Numbered from the stretch's first letter, positions 1 to 7,646 are shown. The stretch: 10,722 bases of DNA from Phycisphaerales bacterium (GCA_022447165.1 JAKVBR010000050.1:1-10722); one strand, 5' to 3'. A program made the numbers and translations. The notes: generated by a model from the letters alone, not told the origin.

Positions 1-10
1 ATGAAATCGC

Positions 11-51
11 AATTCTTACTCGACTTACATCGTCGAGAATTGGTGGTTTTT
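11..51 (+). terminator. Possible hairpin followed by a short T-run, upstream of moxR
   Basis: A perfect 6-bp inverted repeat, CTCGAC (19-24) and GTCGAG (32-37), encloses a 7-nt loop. The flanking AATT at 11-14 and 38-41 can extend the stem across a 4-nt bulge. Five Ts follow at 47-51. This could be a weak intrinsic terminator of a rightward gene ending before the window, or a regulatory hairpin ahead of moxR. The T-run sits about nine bases from the stem, farther than in a standard terminator, so the call is weak. Confidence 0.22.
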
Positions 52-89
52 GTTCCTTACTTTCGTCTTCCTGCATGTGATTCAATCGC

Positions 90-95
90 TATACT
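90..95 (+). promoter_or_regulatory. Candidate -10 element (TATACT) for moxR
   Basis: TATACT matches the sigma70 -10 consensus at five of six positions and ends 12 nt before the moxR ATG, so transcription would start only a few bases ahead of the gene. No good -35 hexamer is present at 15-19 nt spacing (the best is about 68-73, two of six matches), and there is no TGn extension. The short expected leader fits the absence of an SD sequence before this ATG. Confidence 0.28.
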
Positions 96-107
96 CGTCC
101 ATACTGT

Positions 108-1047
108 ATGGCAGAATCAACTACAAAGTTGCTGAAATCACTCAAGCAAAACATTGCTTCCGTCTTTATGGGCAATAGCACTGCAATTGATCGCGTTATC
201 ACGTGTTTGCTCGCTCGTGGGCATATTCTCATTGAAGATGTACCTGGTGTTGGCAAAACTGTTCTTGCGACTTCCGTTGCAAAATCGATTGATGGCACAT
301 TTGCACGCATTCAATGCACGCCAGACTTATTGCCAAGTGACATTACTGGCATCAACATGTTTGACCAATCATCTTCGTCATTCCAGTTAGCAAGGGCCAG
401 TGTTTAGCAACATTGTTGTTGCAGATGAAGTCAACCGAACAACCCCGCGAACGCAATCGGCGCTTCTCGAGGCGATGAGTGAAAACTCCGTCACGATTGA
501 TGGTGATACGAAGCGTCTTGATTCCCCTTTTATGGTGATTGCAACGCAAAACCCGTATGAGTTTGAGGGCACATACTTTTTACCCGAGAACCAACTCGAC
601 CGGTTTCTAATGCGAATTCACTTGGGCTACCCTTCGCCAGATGACGAGAGTCGAGTATTGAAACAGCAGCCCTCTAGAACGCAACTCAGCGAACTTGCAC
701 CAGTGATGACTTCAAGTGATGTTTGTCAATTGCAAGAACAAGTTGAAACCGTCAAGATTGCCGATGCACTCATTGAATACATTATTGAACTGTCGACTGC
801 GACTCGCAACGCTGAAGATTTACAAGTTGGTATCAGCACGCGTGGCGGGCTCGCTCTTACACAAGTTGCAAAAGCAACAGCAATGCTTGCTGGTCGAGAT
901 TACTGCGTTCCAGAAGATGTCATTGCAAATGTGTTGCCCGTTTGCGCGCACCGCATCGTAAGTCGCGCATACATGCAAGATGGTGATACCAATGCAACTC
1001 GCCGCATCATGCAACAGGTGCTTGAAACTATACCAATCCCTGCTTAA
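108..1047 (+). pseudogene. MoxR-family AAA+ ATPase, interrupted by a frameshift
   Basis: MoxR ATPases are AAA+ proteins thought to act as chaperones in assembling or activating other complexes, often beside DUF58 or VWA-domain partners. The first segment (108-407, 99 residues) holds Walker A as DVPGVGKT at about residues 44-51 and the ITGINMFD stretch. The second (frame open from about 391 to 1047) holds VFSNIVVADEVNR (Walker B), the following TQSALLEAM, ATQNPYEFEGTYFLPENQLDRF (sensor 1 and the arginine-bearing region) and the C-terminal lid. Together they give about 315 residues, normal for MoxR. The frame changes near 390-399, exactly where the family has a Gly-Pro before the Phe; the first frame then stops at 405-407. 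No other stop or gap is seen, so this is either a fresh mutation or a read error. No SD precedes the ATG. It converges on hpt 7 nt away, and no DUF58 or VWA gene follows. Confidence 0.85.
390..407 (+). other. Frameshift site in moxR
   Basis: The upstream frame reads ...F-Q-L-A-R-A-S-V-stop, while the frame shifted by one reads G-P-V-F-S-N from 394. Family proteins have the pattern F-x-F-x-x-G-P-(I/V)-F here. Restoring two G residues to the GGG at 394-396 would give F-Q-L-A-R-G-P-V-F with family spacing. Deleting the A at 393 would give A-G-P-V-F, one residue short. A two-base loss in a G-run is therefore the neatest explanation, though sequence alone cannot separate real mutation from assembly error. 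Confidence 0.8.
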
Positions 1048-1054
1048 ATTGACA

Positions 1055-1588
1055 CTACGGAACGATGACGCCGATGTCTGGGAAGTTTCGGTAGTAGCCG
1101 TCATAGTCAAGCCCATACCCCACCACAAACTCATCTTCAATATCGAACCCAACATATTCACACGGCACACTCATCGCTGAGTCGATTGTTTTGCGAAGAA
1201 GTACGCAACTGTGCAGTGATGCTGGTTCTTGTTCATTGAGTTCTTCTCTAATCCGCGTAAGCGTCTTTCCAGAATCAAGAATGTCATCAACAAGAAGGAC
1301 ATGCTTGCCTTTTACTGTTGGAAGTTTTCCAAGCGTTGGATCACCTGTTGTTTCCATAGACTTCCCAACATAACTACTTGCAGTCATCAGTGAGATTCTG
1401 ATCTTCTTGTTGAGGTGTCGCATCAAATCAGCTACAAAGATGATTGAGCCAGTCATCACTGCAACAAGCACAATCTCTGTCTCCTCATCGATTTCATTAA
1501 GGTCTTCCATGATTTGCTGGCCGAGTTGGCGAACTCTGTCTGAGATTGCGCCTCGTTCAATAAGAATATGGTCGATGTCTTTAATCAT
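1055..1588 (-). CDS. hpt: Hypoxanthine phosphoribosyltransferase
   Basis: This purine-salvage enzyme transfers the phosphoribosyl group of PRPP to hypoxanthine (and usually guanine), giving IMP or GMP in the cytoplasm. The 177-residue length is typical. The PRPP-binding loop VLLVDDILDSGKTL lies at residues 97-110. An earlier VAVMTGSIIFVADL matches the loop that contacts pyrophosphate, and SSYVGKSME near 71-79 fits the flexible catalytic loop. The C-terminus (FVVGYGLDYDGYYRNFPDIGV, split here as FVVGYGLDYD and GYYRNFPDIGV) is the family's base-recognition region. The ATG at 1588 has an AAGGA nine bases upstream, which supports the start. It is transcribed away from folC and convergently with moxR. 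Confidence 0.95.
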   Translation of the reverse strand: MIKDIDHILIERGAISDRVRQLGQQIMEDLNEIDEETEIVLVAVMTGSIIFVADLMRHLNKKIRISLMTASSYVGKSMETTGDPTLGKLPTVKGKHVLLVDDILDSGKTLTRIREELNEQEPASLHSCVLLRKTIDSAMSVPCEYVGFDIEDEFVVGYGLDYDGYYRNFPDIGVIVP

Positions 1589-1597
1589 TGATGAAGT

Positions 1598-1602
1598 TCC
1601 TT
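1598..1602 (-). promoter_or_regulatory. SD ribosome binding site of hpt
   Basis: On the minus strand AAGGA is followed by a nine-base spacer and the hpt ATG. It is one of only two clear SD sequences in the window and fixes the hpt start. Confidence 0.6.
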
Positions 1603-1761
1603 GATTGCATAGATGAGAACGATAGCAGATGCTTGAAATTGATTATCTCTCCATCAATCAGACACACCCCATTCGCGCTCAACTCGTCATTTTCACCCAT
1701 GTTCTAAAAAAGCCATTTTCGCGCATAACTCTTTTTTTTACAGGTGCTTATGGCGGTCGAT

Positions 1762-1790
1762 TTGAAATCATTTGCGTGTTATGGTAAAAT
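1762..1790 (+). promoter_or_regulatory. Near-consensus sigma70-type promoter of the folC-leuS operon
   Basis: TTGAAA (1762-1767) is separated by exactly 17 nt from TAAAAT (1785-1790). Each hexamer matches the consensus at five of six positions. TGG directly before TAAAAT supplies an extended -10 motif. The start point would be about 1796-1800, overlapping the two in-frame ATGs at 1794 and 1800, so the transcript would be leaderless or nearly so. No SD exists upstream, which agrees with this. Confidence 0.65.
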
Positions 1791-1793
1791 GGC

Positions 1794-3221
1794 ATGGCTA
1801 TGGCTACAACGAAGACAACTGCATCAAAAAGCACGAAAACAAAGTCAAAAACACCTAAAAAGAAGGGTTCAACTTCAATCAAGACTTTTTCAAGTGCTGT
1901 GAAATACCTCCTCAATCAAACTGACTTTGAGCGTATGCGCGTCGTTCAGTATGACGAAGAAACGTTCAAGCTTGACAGGATGAGAGACCTCTTAGACGCA
2001 CTTGGTAATCCCCAAGATGCTGTCTCGATGATTCATGTCGCAGGCACGGTTGGCAAGGGTTCAACAGTCGCAATGCTTTCATCGATGTTAAGGGGCAACG
2101 GTTACACAGTTGGTGAATACACTTCGCCTCACCTTGAAACTATTCGTGAGCGAGTTGTTGTCAATAATGAGAAGATTGAAGAAGACGCTTTTGTTGCACT
2201 TCTAGGCGAAGTTGTCAGCGCTGCTGAATCAAAAAAGTTAGAGCCAACTTTCTTTGAGTTTATGACTGCAATCGCGTTCAAGTACTTTGCTGATGAAGCA
2301 GTCGATTTAGCGATTATTGAAACTGGTCTTGGCGGGCGATTAGACTCAACAAATGTCATTCATCCAATCATGACGCTCATCACTGAAATCGATTTAGACC
2401 ACACGCATATTCTTGGCAACTCGCTTGAAGAGATTGCAAAAGAGAAAGCAGGCATTTTCAAGAAAGGTGTTCCGGCAATCAGCGCGGCTCAAACAACAGA
2501 AGTTGCTGAAGTATTGAAGGGCTGTGCTGAAAAAACAATGACGAATGTCAATGTCATCGGTGATGACATTGAATTCAGTGCGAGATTTGGCGGTGGCCCA
2601 GATGGCAAACAACATACTCGCATCTGCCTTATTACTGAAGAAACGAATTACATGCACATTCCCGTGCCACTTGAAGGTGAACATCAAGCAAAGAACTGCG
2701 CGCTAGCTCTCGCTGCAGTCAATTTACTTTCAACGATGAATTACACCATTGATGAATTGTCCACATATGACGCGCTTGCACAAACAAATGTTGAAGGTCG
2801 CATGGAAATGATTTGCCATAGGCCTCGCATTCTTGTCGACGGCGCGCATAATCCCAGTTCATTAACGACGCTCATGAAAGCCGTTGGTGCTCATATCCCT
2901 TACGATTCCATGGTGTGCATCTTTGGTTGCTGCCAAGACAAAGATGTCGAAGGCATGCTTCGCAGAGTAGGACTCGGTGCTGACAAGATTATCTTTACGA
3001 AAGCGAAAGGCAACCAACGTGCAGCAAGTCCAAAGATTCTTCAAAAGACATTTGCTGAACAAAGTGGGAAAATGACTCAGATTGCTGACACGCTTGAAGA
3101 AGCCCTTGAAATCGCTGCTCAAGCAGCAAGTCGAGATGATTTAATCTGTGTCACTGGCAGTTTCTACCTTGTTGGTGAAGCCAAGAAGTACATTAAGAAA
3201 CTAGAAGCAAAAAGAAACTAA
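1794..3221 (+). CDS. folC: Bifunctional dihydrofolate synthase / folylpolyglutamate synthase
   Basis: A cytoplasmic Mur-ligase-fold enzyme that joins glutamate to dihydropteroate and/or adds further glutamates to folates, using ATP. The 475-residue protein shows the P-loop GTVGKGST at residues 84-91, YTSPHL at 109-114, ETGLGGRLDSTN at 176-187, DHTHILG at 202-208, EKAGIFK at 217-223 and, in the C-terminal domain, VDGAHNP and VTGSFYLVGEA. The first 30 or so residues are a Lys/Thr/Ser-rich extension before the catalytic fold (from about TFSSAVKYL) that is not part of the usual enzyme. The start is uncertain: ATG 1794 and ATG 1800 are in frame, neither has an SD, and the promoter predicts a transcript beginning at or just after 1796, which favours 1800. 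It is the first gene of an operon with leuS, 23 nt downstream. Whether both activities are present cannot be told from sequence. Confidence 0.93.
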   Translation: MAMATTKTTASKSTKTKSKTPKKKGSTSIKTFSSAVKYLLNQTDFERMRVVQYDEETFKLDRMRDLLDALGNPQDAVSMIHVAGTVGKGSTVAMLSSMLRGNGYTVGEYTSPHLETIRERVVVNNEKIEEDAFVALLGEVVSAAESKKLEPTFFEFMTAIAFKYFADEAVDLAIIETGLGGRLDSTNVIHPIMTLITEIDLDHTHILGNSLEEIAKEKAGIFKKGVPAISAAQTTEVAEVLKGCAEKTMTNVNVIGDDIEFSARFGGGPDGKQHTRICLITEETNYMHIPVPLEGEHQAKNCALALAAVNLLSTMNYTIDELSTYDALAQTNVEGRMEMICHRPRILVDGAHNPSSLTTLMKAVGAHIPYDSMVCIFGCCQDKDVEGMLRRVGLGADKIIFTKAKGNQRAASPKILQKTFAEQSGKMTQIADTLEEALEIAAQAASRDDLICVTGSFYLVGEAKKYIKKLEAKRN

Positions 3222-3244
3222 TTCTTCGCGTATCATTCTTGACT

Positions 3245-6022
3245 ATGGACACGCACGATCAGCAAACTAATGCGTTTAGGTACGGTTCAACCGTTGCAAA
3301 CGAACTTGAATCTCGTTGGCAATCACATTGGCAAGCGGAGCATGTCTTCCAAATTGGCAATCCTGGCGACGAGGGCTTTGACGCTAACAAACCCAAGTTC
3401 TACTGTTTAGATATGTTCCCCTACCCAAGTGGAGCGGGACTCCATGTTGGGCACCCAGTTGGTTACATTGGGAGCGACATTCTTTCGCGTTTCAAGCGAA
3501 TGAATGGATTCAATGTACTCCATCCAATGGGATGGGACGCATTTGGATTGCCCGCTGAACAATACGCGATTGAAACTGGCATTCACCCTGCAAAGACAAC
3601 TCAAAAAGCGATTGACACTTTTAGAGCCCAACTTCAAAAGATTGGGTTTAGTTATGACTGGTCTCGTGAGTTTGCAACGATTGACCCCGAATACTACAAA
3701 TGGACGCAGTGGATTTGGCTTAAAGCGTACAACGCATGGTTTGATCAGGAAACACAAGCCGCAAAACCAATCACTGAACTCATCGCGCAACTTGATGAGG
3801 GTACACGCGAATGCGAGGGCACGCCGTGGAATGAACGGACAGCAATTGAGCGTGCGCAATACATTGACGACCATCGTCTTGCTTACCTTGGAACTCAAGT
3901 TGTCAATTGGTGCCCAAAACTAGGAACAGTGCTTGCCAACGAAGAAGTCATCGACGGTTTAAGTGAACGTGGCAACCACCCTGTAGTCCGCAGACCACTC
4001 AAGCAGTGGATGTTTAGAATCACTGCATACGCTGACAGATTGCTCAGCGATTTAGAGGGTCTTGATTGGCCGTCATCAACACTGAGGATGCAACGCGAGT
4101 GGATTGGGCGGAGTGAAGGCGCTGATATTTTCTTCGATATTGAGGGTTCTGATCAGTCACTGCTCGTCTATTCAACAAGGCCAGACACTATTTTCGGTGC
4201 AACATTTATGGTGGTGGCGCCCGAGCATGAACTCATCCAAGAAGTACTAGCAAATCCAACAAGTGAATGCGACATTGATGCTATTGGCGAATATGTAAAC
4301 ACTGCAAAAAACCGTTCGGATGTCGACCGGATGGCAGACACAAAAGAGAAAAGCGGTCTGTTTACTGGGCTCTATGCAATCAATCCTGCAACGAATGAAC
4401 GGATGCCAATTTGGGTTGCTGACTACGTGCTAATGGGTTACGGACATGGCGCAGTTATGGCTGTTCCTGCACACGACCAGCGAGACTTTGAGTTTGCAAA
4501 TGCATTTGGATTGCCAGTGAGAGAAGTTGTCAAATCTATTGATGGTTGCGATGATGAATGTTTCTCTGGCAAAGGTATTGCGATTAACTCAACAAGCGAC
4601 GCCGTCTCAATCGATGGTCAAGAAACCGATGAAGCCAGGCAAACGATCATCGAATGGTTTGAAGCAAATGCAATGGGTTCTTCCAAAACAAACTACCGAT
4701 TGCGTGATTGGCTCTTCTCGCGTCAACGGTATTGGGGCGAGCCATTCCCGGTTGTCTTTGACGAGAATGGATTGCACTATCCTGTTAGTAGTGATGCACT
4801 CCCAGTTGAATTGCCAAAACTCACTGACTATGAACCCATTGAATCAGAAGACCCACTTCCACTGTTAGCGAAAGCAGAAGATTGGCTGCGAACAACTGCA
4901 GGTGAAGCAGGCGTTGATCCATCACTGCTTCACCCTGACACACCAGTCACAAGAGAAGCGAACACAATGCCAGGATGGGCGGGTTCATGTTGGTATGAAA
5001 TTCGCTTCTGCAGCCCTCACGACAATGCTCGTTTTGTTGACAAGGAAGCAGAACAGTATTGGATGGGCGACGGCGTCGATTTATACATTGGCGGTGCAGA
5101 GCACGCGGTCTTACACTTGCTTTACGCAAGGTTCTGGCACAAGATTTTGTTCGACTTAGGCGAGGTCTCATCGAAAGAACCATTTACAAAGTTGTTCCAT
5201 CAAGGCCTTTTGACAAGTTATGCGTTCCAACGCGCAAACAAATCACTTGTGCCTGTGCATCAAGTCGAAGAACGAGGTGACGTTTTTGTTGACACTGAAA
5301 CAGGCGAAGAAGTTGAACGCGTCATTGCAAAGATGAGTAAATCACTGCGAAATGTTGTCAACCCTGATGATGTGATTGAAGAGTATGGTGCAGACACGCT
5401 TCGATTGTATGAAATGTACATGGGACCACTCGAAGCGAGTGCTCCTTGGAACACTCGTGATATTGTTGGCGTCCATCGATTCCTTCAGAGAGTATGGCGA
5501 CTTGGTATCGATGAACAAACTGGCGAGTTAAGAAGTGACTTAGCAGATGAGTCCAATGACGCAGTCGAGCGCGCGTTACATGCGACAATCGCAAAAGTTA
5601 CTGAAGACATTCCAAACTTAAGTTACAACACTGCAATCGCTTCGATGATTGAGTTCGTCAACACCGCAACTTCTGAGAGTTCAATTACAAGAGATCAACT
5701 TGCACGATTTGCTTGCTTGCTCTCTCCGTTTGCACCTCACATAGCAGAAGAACTGCATGCAAAACTTGGTAATGACACAAGCATTACGTTTGAAGCATGG
5801 CCTTCATTTAATGAAGCGATGCTCACGAGTGATGTCATCGAACTGCCAGTGCAGATTATGGGGAAAGTTCGCGGTAAGATTGAAGTGCCCGCTGATGCGT
5901 CGCAAGAAGATATCGAAACACTCGCAGTTCAAGATGAGCACATTGCTTCCCTCATAGAAGGGAAAACCATACGGAAGATCATTGTTGTCCCCAAACAAAT
6001 CGTCAACATTGTCGCAAACTAA
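3245..6022 (+). CDS. leuS: Leucyl-tRNA synthetase
   Basis: A class I aminoacyl-tRNA synthetase that charges tRNA-Leu with leucine. Numbering from the alternative TTG at 3239, the HIGH-type motif HVGH lies at residues 69-72 within PYPSGAGLHVGH, and KMSKS at 698-702. The CP1 editing domain carries STRPDTIFG near 312-320 and GHGAVMAVPAHDQRD at 402-416, with the conserved D413 and D416. The tRNA-contacting MPGWAGSCWYE and the YIGGAEHAVLHLLYARFWHK stretch follow. At about 925 residues it exceeds the E. coli enzyme (about 860). Part of the excess is an insertion at about 170-212, before NWCP. The ZN1 region keeps only the first Cys (NWCPKLGTVLANEEV), then reads GLSERGNHPVVRR without further Cys, so it probably binds no zinc there. 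I chose ATG 3245 over TTG 3239; neither has an SD. It lies 23 nt after folC and ends flush with the next gene. Confidence 0.97.
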   Translation: MDTHDQQTNAFRYGSTVANELESRWQSHWQAEHVFQIGNPGDEGFDANKPKFYCLDMFPYPSGAGLHVGHPVGYIGSDILSRFKRMNGFNVLHPMGWDAFGLPAEQYAIETGIHPAKTTQKAIDTFRAQLQKIGFSYDWSREFATIDPEYYKWTQWIWLKAYNAWFDQETQAAKPITELIAQLDEGTRECEGTPWNERTAIERAQYIDDHRLAYLGTQVVNWCPKLGTVLANEEVIDGLSERGNHPVVRRPLKQWMFRITAYADRLLSDLEGLDWPSSTLRMQREWIGRSEGADIFFDIEGSDQSLLVYSTRPDTIFGATFMVVAPEHELIQEVLANPTSECDIDAIGEYVNTAKNRSDVDRMADTKEKSGLFTGLYAINPATNERMPIWVADYVLMGYGHGAVMAVPAHDQRDFEFANAFGLPVREVVKSIDGCDDECFSGKGIAINSTSDAVSIDGQETDEARQTIIEWFEANAMGSSKTNYRLRDWLFSRQRYWGEPFPVVFDENGLHYPVSSDALPVELPKLTDYEPIESEDPLPLLAKAEDWLRTTAGEAGVDPSLLHPDTPVTREANTMPGWAGSCWYEIRFCSPHDNARFVDKEAEQYWMGDGVDLYIGGAEHAVLHLLYARFWHKILFDLGEVSSKEPFTKLFHQGLLTSYAFQRANKSLVPVHQVEERGDVFVDTETGEEVERVIAKMSKSLRNVVNPDDVIEEYGADTLRLYEMYMGPLEASAPWNTRDIVGVHRFLQRVWRLGIDEQTGELRSDLADESNDAVERALHATIAKVTEDIPNLSYNTAIASMIEFVNTATSESSITRDQLARFACLLSPFAPHIAEELHAKLGNDTSITFEAWPSFNEAMLTSDVIELPVQIMGKVRGKIEVPADASQEDIETLAVQDEHIASLIEGKTIRKIIVVPKQIVNIVAN

Positions 6023-7273
6023 ATGAACCACGAATTTGACATCCTAGCATTTGCAGGACTTTCAGCTGATTCCTCTTGGGTTCTTGATGAACCAGTCGTC
6101 ACTGAGTTCAGAATCATTTTCACAGAAGAAACGTTTACACCAGAAGAAATCGCAAAAGCAATTGCGAACTTTGCAGAAGAGCCCATCGATGTTGAGTGGG
6201 TCGAAGAGAACCCTTGGGCAATCCGCGTGCGTGTTCCGTCACTTCCGACTGATGTCATTCTTTGGGAAGAAGAATTGTCTGCCGAAGTTAAATCTCAAGA
6301 AGGGGTTACCTCTGGTTCAATGCTTGCGATGCAAACAAAACTACATCCTGCAGACCCATTAACTCACTTTACAAATCTCATGCGACTCTTTGGATCGTTG
6401 CCGTTTGGCGTTCATTCAATTTGTGATGTTCCAACAGGACGGTGGTATCCAATGAATGTCATTGAGGACTTGTTCTTCCAAGAAGTTGATGCGCCAGAAG
6501 AAGTACTGTGGCTTACTCGGCTTATTGAAGCGCCAGAAGATGTTGAACCAGAAGAGCGTTGGGCTTGGATTTCAACACATGGTCTAGAGCGATGCGGGAA
6601 AGTTGAACTTGAAATGCTTGGGGTCCCTGCAGTGCTATCAACAGAAGGCGTGCATTGCGTGGATGGACTTGCAGCGCTTACACTTGAACAAGATCTTCCG
6701 CAGGTTGGACAGAACTTTACAATCGGTCATGGATTGAATCTCTCACTCATCGAAGTGCCTGAAGCACTCAAAATGCTTGGGAAGGACATGCCGGGTCATG
6801 ATGAACGCCTCTTTAGAAGCGCAGTGTTGACCTCGGAAAACCACTCCCTTCTCTGCCCGCTTCAAACGCTCGAACTCTTACGCTCTTCCCAAACTGCGAT
6901 TGCAAAAACAACTCGTTCAACAAACCGGCGACGCTCACTTGCCCACCAAAACTGGGATGCATTCCTTGAAGTTGCGAAAAGTGTCGGCCAAGGCGACCAC
7001 GCCGCTTGCATGGTCCAAGTGCCTTGGACAAACAATGATGAATCGGATGCGCCTCGAGAGTATCTCTGGTTTACAGTTGACTGCGTAAATGAGCATAACA
7101 TTGAAACAACCCTTGCACATCAGCCGCATGTTGTTGACACACTTAACCAAGGGCATCAAGAAACATTTGTGCGCGATGACATCACCGACTGGGTTGTACT
7201 TACGCCAGTTGGACCCCTAGGTCCAAGTGATATGGAATCAATCGAACTCTTTACAGAGCAAATACAAAGTTAA
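6023..7273 (+). CDS. DUF4026/DUF2314-like protein of unknown function
   Basis: A 416-residue, acidic, probably cytoplasmic protein with no signal peptide or membrane segment. The C-terminal part (about 305-395) resembles DUF2314: a F/M-VQVPW strand (329-335), EYLWFTV (346-352) and the hallmark DDITDW (385-390). The middle (about 115-250), with WAWISTHGLERCGKVELEMLG at 180-200 (split as WAWISTHGLER and CGKVELEMLG), resembles the DUF4026 region often found N-terminal to DUF2314. These assignments are from memory of the families. A basic NRRR at 301-304 links the parts. The ATG follows the leuS stop directly (TAAATG), with no SD, so translation is probably coupled to leuS. The last 23 bp overlap the convergent DUF2007-like gene. 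The function is unknown; immunity-like or regulatory roles have been suggested for related folds but nothing here tests that. Confidence 0.85.
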   Translation: MNHEFDILAFAGLSADSSWVLDEPVVTEFRIIFTEETFTPEEIAKAIANFAEEPIDVEWVEENPWAIRVRVPSLPTDVILWEEELSAEVKSQEGVTSGSMLAMQTKLHPADPLTHFTNLMRLFGSLPFGVHSICDVPTGRWYPMNVIEDLFFQEVDAPEEVLWLTRLIEAPEDVEPEERWAWISTHGLERCGKVELEMLGVPAVLSTEGVHCVDGLAALTLEQDLPQVGQNFTIGHGLNLSLIEVPEALKMLGKDMPGHDERLFRSAVLTSENHSLLCPLQTLELLRSSQTAIAKTTRSTNRRRSLAHQNWDAFLEVAKSVGQGDHAACMVQVPWTNNDESDAPREYLWFTVDCVNEHNIETTLAHQPHVVDTLNQGHQETFVRDDITDWVVLTPVGPLGPSDMESIELFTEQIQS

Positions 7274-7646
7274 CGATTGAAACAACGATTGAAACCAGGA
7301 AGCTTCCAACCATCCAAATTGCAACCACGATTGCGAGAACTTTAAAAAATCGATGCATCATGCTTGGTCGATATGGTTCATCTGAACCCTCTGGGCTTAA
7401 CTCCTCCCAATCAATATCGATTGAATGCCGCTTGTTTTCGTGCAAAATTTGTTTCGCTCGTTCAACATCATCCCTAGCGACTTGAAGTGGCACGCCGCTT
7501 GTTCCACCACTGAGTGGAACGCCAATACCAATCGTCGGCGTTGCAAACACAAACGCTTCGATCCCATTGTCCTTTAACACAATGGCAAGGACATTTGCTT
7601 CAAACTCTGTTGCGGGCGTGATGATTGTGACAAGATCATCGCTCAT
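7251..7646 (-). CDS. DUF2007-like protein with C-terminal membrane anchor
   Basis: The 131-residue protein has an N-terminal alpha/beta domain (about 4-70) of the DUF2007 type, annotated in databases as a putative signal-transducing domain. It shows LVTIITPATEFEANVLAIVLKDNG (seen in parts at 5-28), then GVPLQVARDDVERAKQIL at 51-68, the usual strand and helix that close the fold. An acidic linker (75-90) leads to a hydrophobic helix from about 101 to the C-terminus, so it is probably tail-anchored in the cytoplasmic membrane. The TM segment contains VSIVVSIV (118-125), encoded by a 12-bp tandem duplication. Its ATG overlaps the kinase stop (ATGA), and GAGGA nine bases upstream is a good SD. 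It is the last gene of the tpiA operon, and its 3' end overlaps the opposing gene by 23 bp. The specific role is unknown. Confidence 0.82.
   Translation of the reverse strand: MSDDLVTIITPATEFEANVLAIVLKDNGIEAFVFATPTIGIGVPLSGGTSGVPLQVARDDVERAKQILHENKRHSIDIDWEELSPEGSDEPYRPSMMHRFFKVLAIVVAIWMVGSFLVSIVVSIVNFVFAL
7272..7295. repeat. Perfect 12-bp tandem duplication
   Basis: AACGATTGAAAC occurs twice back to back (7272-7283 and 7284-7295). On the minus strand it encodes the repeated tetrapeptide VSIV-VSIV in the membrane helix of the DUF2007-like protein. Its first two bases belong to the stop codon of the rightward gene. Being a multiple of three, the duplication keeps the frame. Confidence 0.9.

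Larger units (their letters stand above)
1589..1793. other. Divergent hpt/folC intergenic region
   Basis: This 205-bp gap holds the hpt SD on the left and the folC promoter on the right. An A6G tract (1706-1712) and a CT8 tract (1731-1739) can pair as a weak AT hairpin with an 18-nt loop. The T-tract also lies at roughly -58 to -65 relative to the expected folC start, so it might act as an upstream A/T element. For hpt I see only an isolated GATAAT (minus strand, 1642-1647) with no matching -35. There is no small ORF or structured RNA that I can support. Confidence 0.5.

Noticed and set aside
1..138. Short rightward frame open from the first ATG (45 codons)
   Set aside because: It runs into moxR in another frame, its product matches no family I know, and it has no SD; the hairpin and -10 site occupy the same bases.
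390..407. Programmed frameshifting in moxR
   Set aside because: There is no classic heptameric slip site, stimulatory SD-like element or obvious downstream structure, and the family does not use recoding to my knowledge; kept only as a remote option.
1705..1739. Intrinsic terminator between hpt and folC
   Set aside because: The A-tract/T-tract pair forms only an AT stem with an 18-nt loop, and neither flanking gene ends here (both are transcribed away from it).
3222..3244. T-box or other leader control of leuS
   Set aside because: Only 23 nt separate folC from leuS, far too short for a T-box, and no terminator-like structure is present.
3407..3923. Overlapping frames of 139-163 codons in the 5' part of leuS
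   Set aside because: Shadows of leuS, whose HIGH-motif region covers the same bases; no family likeness and no start signals.
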